The notes: a model not told the origin generated them from the sequence alone. A stretch of 64,000 nt of DNA from Rhodobacteraceae bacterium HIMB11 (GCA_000472185.1 AVDB01000002.1:124001-188000), one strand, 5' to 3'. Counted from the stretch's first letter, positions 16,347 to 24,665 are shown. Numbers and translations: made by a program.

Positions 16347-16757
16347 TTAGCCGTAAATTATGCCGCCCATCGCGAACATAATGTAAAGATGAAACACTAA
16401 GAGAATAGCAGGAACGATGATGCCTTCATTTGTGGCGTTTACACCTTCCACTTCAGCCCACTTACCTTTTACCGTAGTATATCCAAAAACTAGGAAGAGG
16501 GCAGCTTGGATGGTGCCAAAAGCAAATAATGCCCACGAACCCGATAAAGATGTAACCAATAAAATGATATACATCACGCCCTGTGTACCGCAGTAAGTAC
16601 CTGTTAGTTTCACCATGAATTCTGACCCTGCGCCAATGCCCCATTCTGCAATTGCGCTGTCAGTGTTGAAAAGACATTTAAACCCGTAGAACGCACCCAT
16701 TAAAGCAGGAACCAAAACTGCGATAAAATTAACTGCGCCACCACTTGCTTCAAACAT
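16347..16757 (-). CDS. Four-helix membrane protein of unknown function
   Basis: 136 residues with about four membrane segments (near residues 8-25, 50-70, 75-93 and 115-133) and short loops. The ATG at 16757 has AAGGAG upstream and lies 57 nt from operator site 5. It is the only membrane protein among the operator-led genes, so it might carry the same compound or its product across the membrane; this is context only. No family recognised. Confidence 0.75.
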   Translation of the reverse strand: MFEASGGAVNFIAVLVPALMGAFYGFKCLFNTDSAIAEWGIGAGSEFMVKLTGTYCGTQGVMYIILLVTSLSGSWALFAFGTIQAALFLVFGYTTVKGKWAEVEGVNATNEGIIVPAILLVFHLYIMFAMGGIIYG

Positions 16758-16814
16758 TTCGTTTCTCCTTTTTGTTGGCAAGTTGGACGCTAACAAACTT
16801 GTAGATCGATACCA

Positions 16815-16829
16815 GTACAGAAATTGTAC
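16815..16829. promoter_or_regulatory. Shared island palindrome GTACA-N5-TGTAC, site 5
   Basis: GTACAGAAATTGTAC, perfect arms, 57 nt upstream of the ATG at 16757. Confidence 0.85.
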
Positions 16830-16891
16830 CTAAAAAGTCTTTGATGATTTGTGGTGACTTTGGCAGCGTATTGGTGTTGATTGACTTAATT

Positions 16892-17302
16892 CTACTTGGC
16901 TTCCAAAGCCTGAAGCCGCTCCTCAATCTCTGTCAGCTCCAGAGTGCGCCTGTAGCTATCGATAAGCCCCATCACACGCGTAGCTTCAAATGGGGTTAGG
17001 TCGCCATCACTGACAGCTGTTAACACGCTTCCTGCGGCCTCTGACGCATCCAGAGCATTCTTCATTTTAGGCAGGCCAAATGAAACTGGCTGATCCTTAG
17101 GGGTAGGGGCTATGCGATCCATACACAGCCGCAGAGCAATGCTATCGCCTTCTAATGCTTTGGTGACCGCTGTTTGGGTCAAAGCCTCTGCTTGGCCCTG
17201 TAGAAGGCTCTCAATGGCGATGGTTGCTTTGTTGCGCGAACCCTTTGGTCTGCCAGAGTTTCCCGCAGCGAATTGCTCAGCCGTATTTCTAACGTTTTGC
17301 AT
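16892..17302 (-). CDS. DUF5681-like protein
   Basis: 136 residues with the hallmark AAGNSGRPKGSRNKAT at residues 12-27, typical of DUF5681 proteins found in phages and mobile elements, followed by a helical body and a C-terminal coiled stretch TEIEERLQALEAK. The basic GRPKGSRNK segment looks like an AT-hook-type DNA-binding tail. It is not preceded by the shared palindrome, and is the only candidate DNA-binding protein near the five units. Confidence 0.8.
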   Translation of the reverse strand: MQNVRNTAEQFAAGNSGRPKGSRNKATIAIESLLQGQAEALTQTAVTKALEGDSIALRLCMDRIAPTPKDQPVSFGLPKMKNALDASEAAGSVLTAVSDGDLTPFEATRVMGLIDSYRRTLELTEIEERLQALEAK

Positions 17303-17424
17303 TAGATGATTATAGCAGGTTTAAAGTGTTCCCAAAATAGCACAACCCAACGAAGTTCGAAAAATCACTTGCAAACTGCGTATGACTAATGTGAGTTTCA
17401 TTTTGATACTACTTGGAGATAGTT

Positions 17425-18408
17425 ATGCACATAAAACTACCTGTCTTTTTATTAGCAACAGCCAGCATTCCAATTGCATTGAACGCTGAAGAAAGTTTCT
17501 TTCGTGACAAACTTCCATCGCTTGTGAAGAATATCGCGCAAGGTTTTGAAGATGGGAATGCAGAGGGAGCAGCAAAGAATGAGGCAGCGACCTATTCTCT
17601 AAATGCTGCAAACTCCGCGCTTGATGATGTTGAAGATAATATCGTCGCGACGACGCCGTTTACACACCTTGAATTGTCACTCGGATCAGACGCCTTTGGC
17701 TTAGATACGACAGGCACGACGACTAAGACTGAATTGCTTGGTGTTCTACGCCTGCATGAAACAAAGAATACCTTTGTCTTCAATCAGACATCGATTAGCT
17801 CGTTTGATAGTCGCACCACGGCCAACCTTGGCTTTGGCGTCCGTCACATCAATGACGATGAGACAGTCATCATGGGTGTCAACGCGTTTTATGACTATGA
17901 GCTAGATAGTGAACACAAGCGTACTGGCTTTGGTGTTGAGTTGCTCACCTCACTACTTGAGATGCGTGCGAACAAGTACAACGCGGTATCCGGTACGATC
18001 ACACATGACGGGATCAATGAGACGGCACTTGATGGTCATGACATCAAGATCACTGGTAACCTGCCATACTTCTATTCTTCCAATATCTACTTCAAGCAAA
18101 GCGAATTTAAGGATGGCGCTGGATACAAAACCGAAAATGACGAATGGGGTTTTGAAGCAGAGATTGCGCCCAACGTCACAATCGGCATTGCACAGCAGAA
18201 GGATGGCAACAATACCAAGGACACTGTTGCATCTATCAAATACAGTATCCCGCTGGGTGTAAACACAGCGCCAACCAAGGCGAAGCAAGACGGCAAGTGG
18301 TCCACAAGCCTGAAGCCCATCCGTGAGAAGCTGTACAAGCCAGTTCAGCGTGAAAACAGAATTATCAAAAAGGCCATCAAACTTGGCGTCACAGTGAGTG
18401 GATACTGA
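17425..18408 (+). CDS. Inverse-autotransporter beta-barrel protein without passenger
   Basis: 327 residues with a cleavable N-terminal signal peptide (first ~20 residues, ending ALNAEES). The barrel resembles the intimin/invasin/YchO beta-domain: long stretches of alternating residues with LGFGVRHINDDETVIMGVNA and FYDYELDSEHKRTGFGVELL. Inverse autotransporters normally continue into a series of Ig-like passenger domains; here the protein ends about 50 residues after the last strand with a basic tail. I prefer ATG 17425 because GGAG lies seven bases upstream, over the TTG at 17413. The next gene, 2 bp away, encodes a separate secreted protein, so the two may form a split system at the outer membrane. 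Confidence 0.8.
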   Translation: MHIKLPVFLLATASIPIALNAEESFFRDKLPSLVKNIAQGFEDGNAEGAAKNEAATYSLNAANSALDDVEDNIVATTPFTHLELSLGSDAFGLDTTGTTTKTELLGVLRLHETKNTFVFNQTSISSFDSRTTANLGFGVRHINDDETVIMGVNAFYDYELDSEHKRTGFGVELLTSLLEMRANKYNAVSGTITHDGINETALDGHDIKITGNLPYFYSSNIYFKQSEFKDGAGYKTENDEWGFEAEIAPNVTIGIAQQKDGNNTKDTVASIKYSIPLGVNTAPTKAKQDGKWSTSLKPIREKLYKPVQRENRIIKKAIKLGVTVSGY

Positions 18409-18410
18409 TT

Positions 18411-19382
18411 ATGAATAGATTTACGGCAATACTAGCTTCAACAGCTTTATGGTTTAGTTTAGGCCCGAACGCATTTGCGGCGGACATCTATTTTAACCCT
18501 GGTGGCGGTGGAGAGCCAAATTCATGCGGAGAAGTGTCTAATGAAATTCCCACGGTTACGACTAGTGTGGGTACGGTTAACGGAGCAGATGGGCGTAATC
18601 TGAGGTGTATTACTGATATCGATGCCTTACGTTTAACTCTACACAAAGCGGGTCTTTGTACTTCAGCACCAGATACAAATGACCCGTCTGCAGATTGGGC
18701 CGATAAATGTGTATTTATAATCGATGATGCAACCGGTATTGAATTTACCGTAACTGAAGCGTCTACAAGTGCCATACCAGCAGAAAAAATAGATTTGAGT
18801 GGTTTAGTTGAAGCGACTTACACGCACGCAATCTTGATGGTTGGAAATTCTGTCAAAACTAAAATGAATGCCAAATTCGCTGAAGATTTTCGTGGTGCAA
18901 ATGGTAATGGAGCTTTTTGCTACAGTATCAACGCAGTGACGCCAGGTAATGCGCCCGCGCTTGCCGATCTTGCGGTTAACTGTGTTGCAAATGAGGCGGC
19001 AATGATCGCTGCGGGTGACCATGATTTTTCTGAAAAAGTTTTTGAGACGTTTCAGACTGGCCCCGCAACCCATGTTGCTAGCCGCACTGCAACAAACGGT
19101 GATCGAATACACCTGTTTAAAGACTTGAATGTAAAAGCAACCGTTGCCAGCAATGGTTCTGCCTCTGATGCCACAAAAGTCGTTGGAGTTATGGAAATGG
19201 CCAGCCCGGCTGTGTTGTCAGCTGCATCAGCAACTTTTAATGCTGGCTTCCAATTGTCAGATCAGGGCCAAATTCGTTTTAGCGGGTCTGGCGCATGCGC
19301 ACCTGCAGGCTTAGGTGGTGCCACAGGATGCATATCTTCAATGCGCAACTACGGTGTGGGTTTCAGAGTTACCATTGAGTAG
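18411..19382 (+). CDS. Secreted protein of unknown family paired with the barrel
   Basis: 323 residues with a clear signal peptide (MNRFTAILASTALWFSLGPN, cleavage after AFA-A). The mature part is rich in small polar residues and Thr/Ala/Gly, has several Cys pairs and no membrane helix, which suits a secreted beta-rich protein. It starts 2 bp after the inverse-autotransporter gene ends, so they are one operon. No family recognised; it could be the separately encoded passenger or a periplasmic partner of the barrel. Confidence 0.7.
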   Translation: MNRFTAILASTALWFSLGPNAFAADIYFNPGGGGEPNSCGEVSNEIPTVTTSVGTVNGADGRNLRCITDIDALRLTLHKAGLCTSAPDTNDPSADWADKCVFIIDDATGIEFTVTEASTSAIPAEKIDLSGLVEATYTHAILMVGNSVKTKMNAKFAEDFRGANGNGAFCYSINAVTPGNAPALADLAVNCVANEAAMIAAGDHDFSEKVFETFQTGPATHVASRTATNGDRIHLFKDLNVKATVASNGSASDATKVVGVMEMASPAVLSAASATFNAGFQLSDQGQIRFSGSGACAPAGLGGATGCISSMRNYGVGFRVTIE

Positions 19383-19623
19383 TTCAACACATTCCGATTG
19401 GTGGGGCCAAGGTTAAGGCATAGGACGACTAGCTCCACCATTTAGGCTATTAACCATCATGTCTATGGCTAGATGTATATGTCATGGTTTTTGTAGGGCA
19501 GCAGATGTGTAATTGCCTTATAGTGTCATGTATTTTGTGACGCCATAACGACTGTAGGCTGAACTTTGGCATCCAACTATCACAATTATTCACACATCCC
19601 GTGTGAAATTTTGGGTGGGGAAA
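19383..19623. other. Non-coding gap after the secreted protein
   Basis: I see no supported gene, RNA or strong terminator in this stretch. It separates the secreted-protein operon from the convergent replication-like block. Confidence 0.5.
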
Positions 19624-20016
19624 TTATTTTTCTGTGGGTTTCCATGCCTTATAATCATGCGTTGGCCTAGTGCCTTCGCACTCATACTCTGTTAAGCGCC
19701 AATGAGATGTTTGACCAACCCCAGATGGCCCTAGATGGGGCCTTTGCATGCAAACTATAAACCCGCGTTGCTACAGGGCTTTAAAATAGCCACCTACAGA
19801 GTTATAACTGCAGTTCAGTCTTTGAGCAGCGTCCCTGTAGCTCAAAAGCACTCTGCCATTATTATGACCATTGTATTGTCGCTTGATTTCAAAATACAAC
19901 GCCCTTGGAGCTGGTTTTAGACTGCGCCATGCTGCTGTATCGGCCATAGAGTTGAAGAGCATTATAAAAACTGGCTTACCTCTCTTGTGGCTCTTATAGG
20001 GCTTACGTCTAGACAT
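19624..20016 (-). pseudogene. Mobile-element HTH-like protein interrupted by an in-frame TAG
   Basis: From the ATG at 20016 (SRRKPYKSHKRGKPVFIML...) the frame runs 81 codons to a TAG at 19771-19773, then continues in the same frame for 49 more codons to a TAA at 19624-19626. The part after the stop reads QRGFIVCMQRPHLGPSGVG then HWRLTEYECEG. That is coherent protein and matches what I remember of full-length members (winged-helix-like protein of plasmids and islands, with a '..HWRLTE' C-terminal strand). A single nonsense change has therefore probably inactivated it. Its ATG overlaps the previous gene's stop by 8 bp, as in the two genes before it. Confidence 0.75.
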
Positions 20017-20260
20017 CAGAAGGCCTGTCAGTTTCGATGCGGAGAAACCCTGCAATCCCGGAACAACGTGCTTTCAGGCTTTCCCACGTGGTGTGGTAGC
20101 TCCGCCCGATCCAATAGTCCTTATTCAAATTAGGAGAGGATCGTTTTTTCATGATCCCTTGCAGATCGTGGCGGCAGCGGATTACCCACTTTCTTTGGTC
20201 AATTTGTGCCATATTTCTAGAGTATTCGCCTGCGCTTTTGTTGATATACAACCTAGTCAT
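20009..20260 (-). CDS. Small basic protein in the AlpA block
   Basis: 83 residues, basic and Trp/Arg-rich (RKWVIRCRHDLQ, DYWIGRSYHTTW), consistent with a nucleic-acid-binding protein. It overlaps the AlpA-like gene by 8 bp at its start and the interrupted gene by 8 bp at its end, so the three are translationally coupled. No family recognised. Confidence 0.6.
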   Translation of the reverse strand: MTRLYINKSAGEYSRNMAQIDQRKWVIRCRHDLQGIMKKRSSPNLNKDYWIGRSYHTTWESLKARCSGIAGFLRIETDRPSDV

Positions 20261-20438
20261 CTGATTGGCCGTGAAGTTTTTCGATTAAGCGGTCTATCAC
20301 ATCTTCTTGCCAATAGTTGTTTCGACCGATTTTTATCGGCTTAGGAATGCGTCCAAGTTTGATGTCTTCGTAACAAGCACTTCGTGAGCGATCACCAAGT
20401 TTCGCGCGTAACGCCGTAAATGAAAGCAGGGTTGCCAT
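20253..20438 (-). CDS. AlpA-family / excisionase-like regulator
   Basis: 61 residues with a MerR/excisionase-type winged HTH: SFTALRAKLGDRSRSACYEDIKLGRIPKPIKIGRNNYW and then EDVIDRLIEKL. This is the AlpA pattern (Pfam phage_AlpA), a small regulator that typically turns on integrase or acts as an excision directionality factor in P4-like islands. The ATG at 20438 has GGAG at good distance. First gene of a three-gene overlapping block. Confidence 0.85.
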   Translation of the reverse strand: MATLLSFTALRAKLGDRSRSACYEDIKLGRIPKPIKIGRNNYWQEDVIDRLIEKLHGQSDD

Positions 20439-20526
20439 TTTATGCACTCCAAAATGTTTCGGTGTGCTGAATTATGTTTATGCGATTGCCTCACGCCAAA
20501 TGACCTGTTTTTTTTAACAGGTCATT

Positions 20527-21060
20527 TTAGTGGCTTTGGAAATTTCCTGAGAGTTCGAAATAACGCCGCGCCAAGTTTTCATAGGTATATTCATTCGATT
20601 GGTCGAACTGGCATAAAACATCCAGAACTATATCAATCCCACATTCGTGGTCTTCGGGATCAGTCTTTTCACCTTTTGTTGGTCTGATGCCTTCCTCTTC
20701 CAGCTCTAAAAGAGCTAGACGCAACCGCCAGTTAAATTCATCATCAATCTTTGTGCCTGTTTTTTGCTTGGGCCGTATTTTGGGGTTGCCTAAATATTCC
20801 GCTAAGAACTTTTGCGCTGGGATCGGTATTTCTAAGTTGTTTTGTAGCGCATGGATCATTCCTTGAAGAAATAGTTCGAAAGCTTTCGGATCAGTTCTGG
20901 CGCTGTTCAACAGCGGAAGTGGGTTAGCTTCGGTAAGTATTTTGTATCCAACCTCATTCTTTGATCCTAAGATCAACTTTGAACCAATTTCCCAAACATC
21001 AATAAGCAGTACCCCATTAAAATAATCAGAAAATAATTCATGTACGCGTTCTTTACCCAT
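20527..21060 (-). CDS. Island protein of unknown function coupled to the integrase
   Basis: 177 residues, soluble and helical, with an acidic C-terminal third (TDPEDHECGIDIVLDVLCQF). The ATG at 21060 overlaps the integrase stop by 8 bp, the same overlap spacing used in the AlpA block. No family recognised. Because it is coupled to the integrase it may influence excision or immunity, but there is no motif to support this. Confidence 0.65.
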   Translation of the reverse strand: MGKERVHELFSDYFNGVLLIDVWEIGSKLILGSKNEVGYKILTEANPLPLLNSARTDPKAFELFLQGMIHALQNNLEIPIPAQKFLAEYLGNPKIRPKQKTGTKIDDEFNWRLRLALLELEEEGIRPTKGEKTDPEDHECGIDIVLDVLCQFDQSNEYTYENLARRYFELSGNFQSH

Positions 21061-22246
21061 TGGCAAAACTAATCACATTTTCGGCTTTTGCACCGCACAC
21101 GTACTTTGCCCATCTTTCCATCAGTATCGCGCGCTCTTCAAAATGATCAGTTCGCCGGTAAGCGCGAATTACTTTGCTACCTACTTTGTGGGCCAACACA
21201 GTCGCTGCAACTTGTTCAGTAGTATTTGTGCATTCAGCTAGCCAGGTCCGAAGGCTTGATCGGAAGCCATGGGGTCGCTCAGTCATCCCACGCCTTTCCA
21301 TCAGGCGTGACATCGAAGCATCGGATATGACCCCTTGCCGCACTCCAGCAAAAAGGTATCCATTACGTTCAAACTGCTTAGCTATTGCGATAACTTCTTG
21401 CGCTTCTGATGAGAGTGGTACGCGGAACTCTGAAACTTGATGCAATTGTCCCTTCATATTTTCAGGGGGTATAACCCAAGTCTTTCCATCAAATTGATCG
21501 ACGTGTGCATAACGGACGGCGTAACTACGCACGCCTGTGAGGATTAGCAGCTTAAGCGCTAGATGCACTTTCGTTGGCTTAGTAAGAGTTTTATAAAATG
21601 CGGGAACTGCAGACCAGTTTAGAGCAGGTGTATTTTGCGCCTGTCTTCGTTGCTTCCCAAGAAGCGCCTTTGCTTTTGCAATAGCGTTCAGATCAACATC
21701 CAAGCCAGCAGCTGCAGCATAGGTGAAAACAATATTCAGCCGATTGATCGCCTTTTTGACGGTTTCGGCTTTTGTTTCCCAGATAGGCTTCAAAGTTTGG
21801 GCAATATCCTGCTGCGTAATGTCTTCAACACTCAAATCGCCTAGCTTGGGAAGAACATGCAGCCGCAGCGGACTGAACCAACTCGCATTGACACCATCGT
21901 TTTTGAGTTCAGCCTTCTTCGCTTCGTATGCTGCTTCCGCAATGACAGCTAGATTGCTCTTTGGGCGCAGAGCCTCGCGACGTTGCTGTGAGCGCGTCTT
22001 TATTGGATCAATTCCCTGCTTGGCCATTTTTCTGTAGTCAGCAGCCAATTCCCGTGCTTCCTTTAAGGACACATCAGGGAACCCACCCAATCCCATTTCG
22101 CGACGCTTCCCTCCGAGGGAAATTCGTAGCATCCACTGAGAGCCGCCATTAGGTCGTTTGACATACCACAGCCCTAATCCATCCAAGTGCTTGCAGCTTG
22201 GTGCGGTTTTTAAAAAAGCAGAAGTCAACTGATTCAGTTTCGACAA
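21053..22246 (-). CDS. int: P4-type tyrosine recombinase (integrase)
   Basis: 397 residues with an N-terminal DUF4102 (arm-binding) domain (GLGLWYVKRPNGGSQWMLRI, then REMGLGGFPDVSLKEAR) and a phage-integrase catalytic domain. The active-site residues are visible: Arg240 in TGVRS, His326/Arg329 in HGFRS, His353 in LAHKVG and the nucleophile Tyr363 in AYRRTDHF. All are present, so it should be active. The start appears to be TTG at 22246. It lies 136 bp inside the right attachment repeat and reads inward. Two TGTCCACC repeats upstream may be its arm sites or an autoregulatory site. Confidence 0.93.
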   Translation of the reverse strand: MSKLNQLTSAFLKTAPSCKHLDGLGLWYVKRPNGGSQWMLRISLGGKRREMGLGGFPDVSLKEARELAADYRKMAKQGIDPIKTRSQQRREALRPKSNLAVIAEAAYEAKKAELKNDGVNASWFSPLRLHVLPKLGDLSVEDITQQDIAQTLKPIWETKAETVKKAINRLNIVFTYAAAAGLDVDLNAIAKAKALLGKQRRQAQNTPALNWSAVPAFYKTLTKPTKVHLALKLLILTGVRSYAVRYAHVDQFDGKTWVIPPENMKGQLHQVSEFRVPLSSEAQEVIAIAKQFERNGYLFAGVRQGVISDASMSRLMERRGMTERPHGFRSSLRTWLAECTNTTEQVAATVLAHKVGSKVIRAYRRTDHFEERAILMERWAKYVCGAKAENVISFANG

Positions 22247-22251
22247 TTATA

Positions 22252-22271
22252 TGTCCACCTTTTTGTCCACC
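22252..22271. repeat. TGTCCACC direct repeat upstream of the integrase
   Basis: TGTCCACC occurs at 22252-22259 and 22264-22271, exactly 12 bp apart, between the integrase start and the right attachment repeat. A likely integrase arm-type or autoregulatory site. Confidence 0.6.
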
Positions 22272-22381
22272 CTTTTTTTGTGGATATTAGCGAACACCGA
22301 AAAACATTAAAAGACATTTAATATTATAAGCAACTGAAATTATTGGTATAAAATATACTAAAAGCACATAAAAGAATATGT

Positions 22382-22405
22382 GTTCAATGCGCTCTGGGGG
22401 CACCA
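22382..22405 (+). repeat. Right attachment repeat of the island
   Basis: GTTCAATGCGCTCTGGGGGC plus ACCA, 20 of 24 identical to the tRNA-Thr 3' end at 8847-8870; the last 14 bp are exact. Marks the right edge of the island. Confidence 0.88.
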
Positions 22406-22615
22406 CTTTTCACACTTCATGATGATGCCGGTCCGTATTGGGGGCAGCCGAATGATGTTTCCATAGGCTGTTTACCAAATGCCTTTTAGAAATGAGCAGA
22501 TACCTTTTGGTAATTTTAAGGAAAACTGGGTTCAGCTGATATAATCCGATCAGGGCAACGCACGCAATCAACGGTGTGTTTTTTGACAAGGATCCGAAAA
22601 GCTGAAAAAGATCGG

Positions 22616-23614
22616 TTAAGTTGCCGTGGCGACTTTGGAAAAGGGCACTAAGCATTTATTTTCTTCGTCCCATAAATGTAGATTTGCTTGGGCGAAACTT
22701 TCCTGGACCGTCAAAATATTCATCTCAGCGAGGCTGGGATGATCCTTTATCGCTTTGGTTAGGCGGTAAAACGGGATACGGCTGGATAGGTGGTGGATAT
22801 GGTGGATGCCGATATTTGCTGTCATCCATTGTAAAAAGCTCGGCAGGACGTAGTGAGAGCTGCCGTTTAGCGCGGCATCATGCAAATCCCACTCTGCGTT
22901 TTCTTCCCAATAGGTGTATTCGAATTGGTGCTGCACATAAAACAGCCAAACGCCGATCATTGCGGCGAAGAATGTAGTTGGCAAAAAGATGCACAAAACT
23001 GGTGCAAGGCCGCCAAAATAATAAACCACAGCAATGCTTGCCAAAATCCCTAGGTTGGTTGCCATCGCGCTTATCCAAAAGCTTGTATTTTTCATGTATC
23101 CAACGGGAAGGCGATTTTGCAGGAAGAACAAATAGGCGGGGCCAATGATGAACAGGGTGATTGGGTGACGATACAGGCGATATTTCAATCGGCCAAAGCG
23201 GGATCGCTTCTTATATTCACTGACGGTCAGTGTATCGATGTCACCAATCCCACGTTTCGTTAAATTCCCTGATGCACCATGGTGGATTGAGTGCGCGCGC
23301 CGCCAAACTTCGTAAGGGGTGAGTGTGAACGCTCCAAGGATGCGACCAATCCAATCATTTGTGGACTTGTTTTTAAACAATGTTCCATGCCCGCAATCGT
23401 GCTGAATGCAAAAAAGGCGTACCAAAAACAGTGAATTCAAAGAGGCGATTACAACGGCCAAGAGGGTCGAGTATGCCAATACCCACCATGCCAACGCCCA
23501 CATCCCGACAAAAGGCACAACGGTTGCGGCAATTTCAAAACTGCTGCGATATTTGCACGGATGACGGTATTCGGTTAACACGCGTGCCCAGTCCCGAGCG
23601 TTCTTATATTCCAT
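22616..23614 (-). CDS. Fatty acid desaturase
   Basis: 332 residues with the three histidine boxes of the membrane di-iron desaturase family: HDCGH at 72-76, HSIHH at 108-112 and HHIHH at 271-275, plus four hydrophobic segments. Such enzymes introduce double bonds into acyl chains of membrane lipids; the position cannot be read from sequence. The ATG at 23614 starts the conserved region; the upstream 36 codons look non-coding. It is the first chromosomal gene right of the island. Confidence 0.88.
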   Translation of the reverse strand: MEYKNARDWARVLTEYRHPCKYRSSFEIAATVVPFVGMWALAWWVLAYSTLLAVVIASLNSLFLVRLFCIQHDCGHGTLFKNKSTNDWIGRILGAFTLTPYEVWRRAHSIHHGASGNLTKRGIGDIDTLTVSEYKKRSRFGRLKYRLYRHPITLFIIGPAYLFFLQNRLPVGYMKNTSFWISAMATNLGILASIAVVYYFGGLAPVLCIFLPTTFFAAMIGVWLFYVQHQFEYTYWEENAEWDLHDAALNGSSHYVLPSFLQWMTANIGIHHIHHLSSRIPFYRLTKAIKDHPSLAEMNILTVQESFAQANLHLWDEENKCLVPFSKVATAT

Positions 23615-23750
23615 CACTGCTTTACTGCCTTTGGTTTTTATTTTTGTTGTGACCCGCGCAACCGAGTGAGCGGCTATCAAACTTTGATTGTTGCCGCAAC
23701 TGATTAGATGACGCAGCGGCAATATCGGGGCAGTTCAGCAGATATGCGAT

Positions 23751-24665
23751 TTAATTACCGTCGTAGCCAACCATGTGCTGATCACCCCGTTCACGTGCCA
23801 GACGGATCTGTTTTTGACGTTCACGAAAGCGGTCTTTGTCCGCCTCGGTTGTTTCATCCGCGCACTGATGACAGGCAACGCCGTGTTCATATTCTAGGCG
23901 CTCTTTATCTTCGGGCAGGATCGGACGGCGGCAGGCATAGCACAGCTGATGTGGGCCTTCCTTTAACTCATGACCAACCGAAACGCGCGCGTCAAAAACG
24001 AAACAGTCACCTTGCCATTTGCTTTCGGCTTCGGGCACCTCTTCCAGGTATTTTAGAATTCCGCCCTTAAGGTGATAGACATCTTCAATGCCTTGGCCCA
24101 GCAAATAGTTAGTTGATTTTTCGCAACGAATTCCACCTGTACAAAACATTGCGACACGTTTGTTGTGAAAACGGTCTTTGTTTTCTTCCCACCATTTCGG
24201 AAATTCGCGGAATGATTTGGTTTTGGGATCAACCGCCCCTTCAAAGGTGCCGATACCCACTTCGTAATCATTGCGGGTATCAATCACAACCACATCAGGC
24301 GCCGAAATTAACGCGTTCCAATCCTGTGCATCGACATAGTGGCCAACGCGCGCTTTGGGGTCCACATCGGGTTGACCCATCGTAACAATTTCTTTTTTCA
24401 GTTTAACCTTCATCCGCGGAAATGGCGGTAGGCTTGCTGTGCTTTCTTTGTATTCCAAATCGCTGCACCCTGGCAGGCCTCTTAGGTGCGCAAGAATGGC
24501 GTCTATACCCGCCCTTGATCCAGCAATGGTGCCGTTTATTCCTTCTTTGGCCAGCAGGAGAGAACCTGTAATTCCCAGCTCCTTGCATTTGTGTTGCAGA
24601 GGTCCCTGCATTCCTGAAGGATCGTCAAAACGGGTGAAGTGATAAAGTGCGGCTACTGTAAACAT
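23751..24665 (-). CDS. trhO: tRNA uridine(34) hydroxylase TrhO (rhodanese-like, UPF0176)
   Basis: 304 residues. An N-terminal acylphosphatase-like domain (GITGSLLLAKEGINGTIAGS) is followed by a rhodanese domain whose catalytic loop MFCTGGIRCEKS contains Cys175, and by a C-terminal Cys-rich segment (CYACRRPI ... CHQCADE). This is the TrhO/YceA layout; the enzyme makes 5-hydroxyuridine at tRNA position 34 with oxygen. Full length for the family. Confidence 0.92.
   Translation of the reverse strand: MFTVAALYHFTRFDDPSGMQGPLQHKCKELGITGSLLLAKEGINGTIAGSRAGIDAILAHLRGLPGCSDLEYKESTASLPPFPRMKVKLKKEIVTMGQPDVDPKARVGHYVDAQDWNALISAPDVVVIDTRNDYEVGIGTFEGAVDPKTKSFREFPKWWEENKDRFHNKRVAMFCTGGIRCEKSTNYLLGQGIEDVYHLKGGILKYLEEVPEAESKWQGDCFVFDARVSVGHELKEGPHQLCYACRRPILPEDKERLEYEHGVACHQCADETTEADKDRFRERQKQIRLARERGDQHMVGYDGN

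Larger units (their letters stand above)
8871..22405. mobile_element. Genomic island integrated in tRNA-Thr(TGT), about 13.5 kb
   Basis: The segment is bounded by direct repeats of the tRNA-Thr 3' end (8847-8870 and 22382-22405). It ends with a DUF4102-type tyrosine recombinase 136 bp inside the right repeat, has an AlpA-like regulator near it, and is visibly more AT-rich than the flanks. The integrase is at the end away from the tRNA, less common than the tRNA-proximal position. Contents from left to right: a protein of unknown family, five operator-led units of small enzyme-like proteins, a DUF5681 protein, an inverse-autotransporter barrel with a secreted partner, and a small replication/regulation-like block. 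No conjugation, phage structural or transposase genes were seen, so it probably needs a helper to move. Confidence 0.9.

Noticed and set aside
19771-19773. TAG read as an amino acid (recoding)
   Set aside because: No sign of pyrrolysine or suppressor machinery in the window, and other genes here end normally on TAG; a nonsense mutation is simpler.
8871-22405. Prophage, insertion sequences or a CRISPR array in the island
   Set aside because: No transposase, capsid, terminase large subunit or repeat-spacer pattern was found; DUF5681 and AlpA alone do not make a prophage.
22410-22655. Small open frame between the right repeat and the desaturase
   Set aside because: It overlaps the desaturase 3' end and has no ribosome site or domain.
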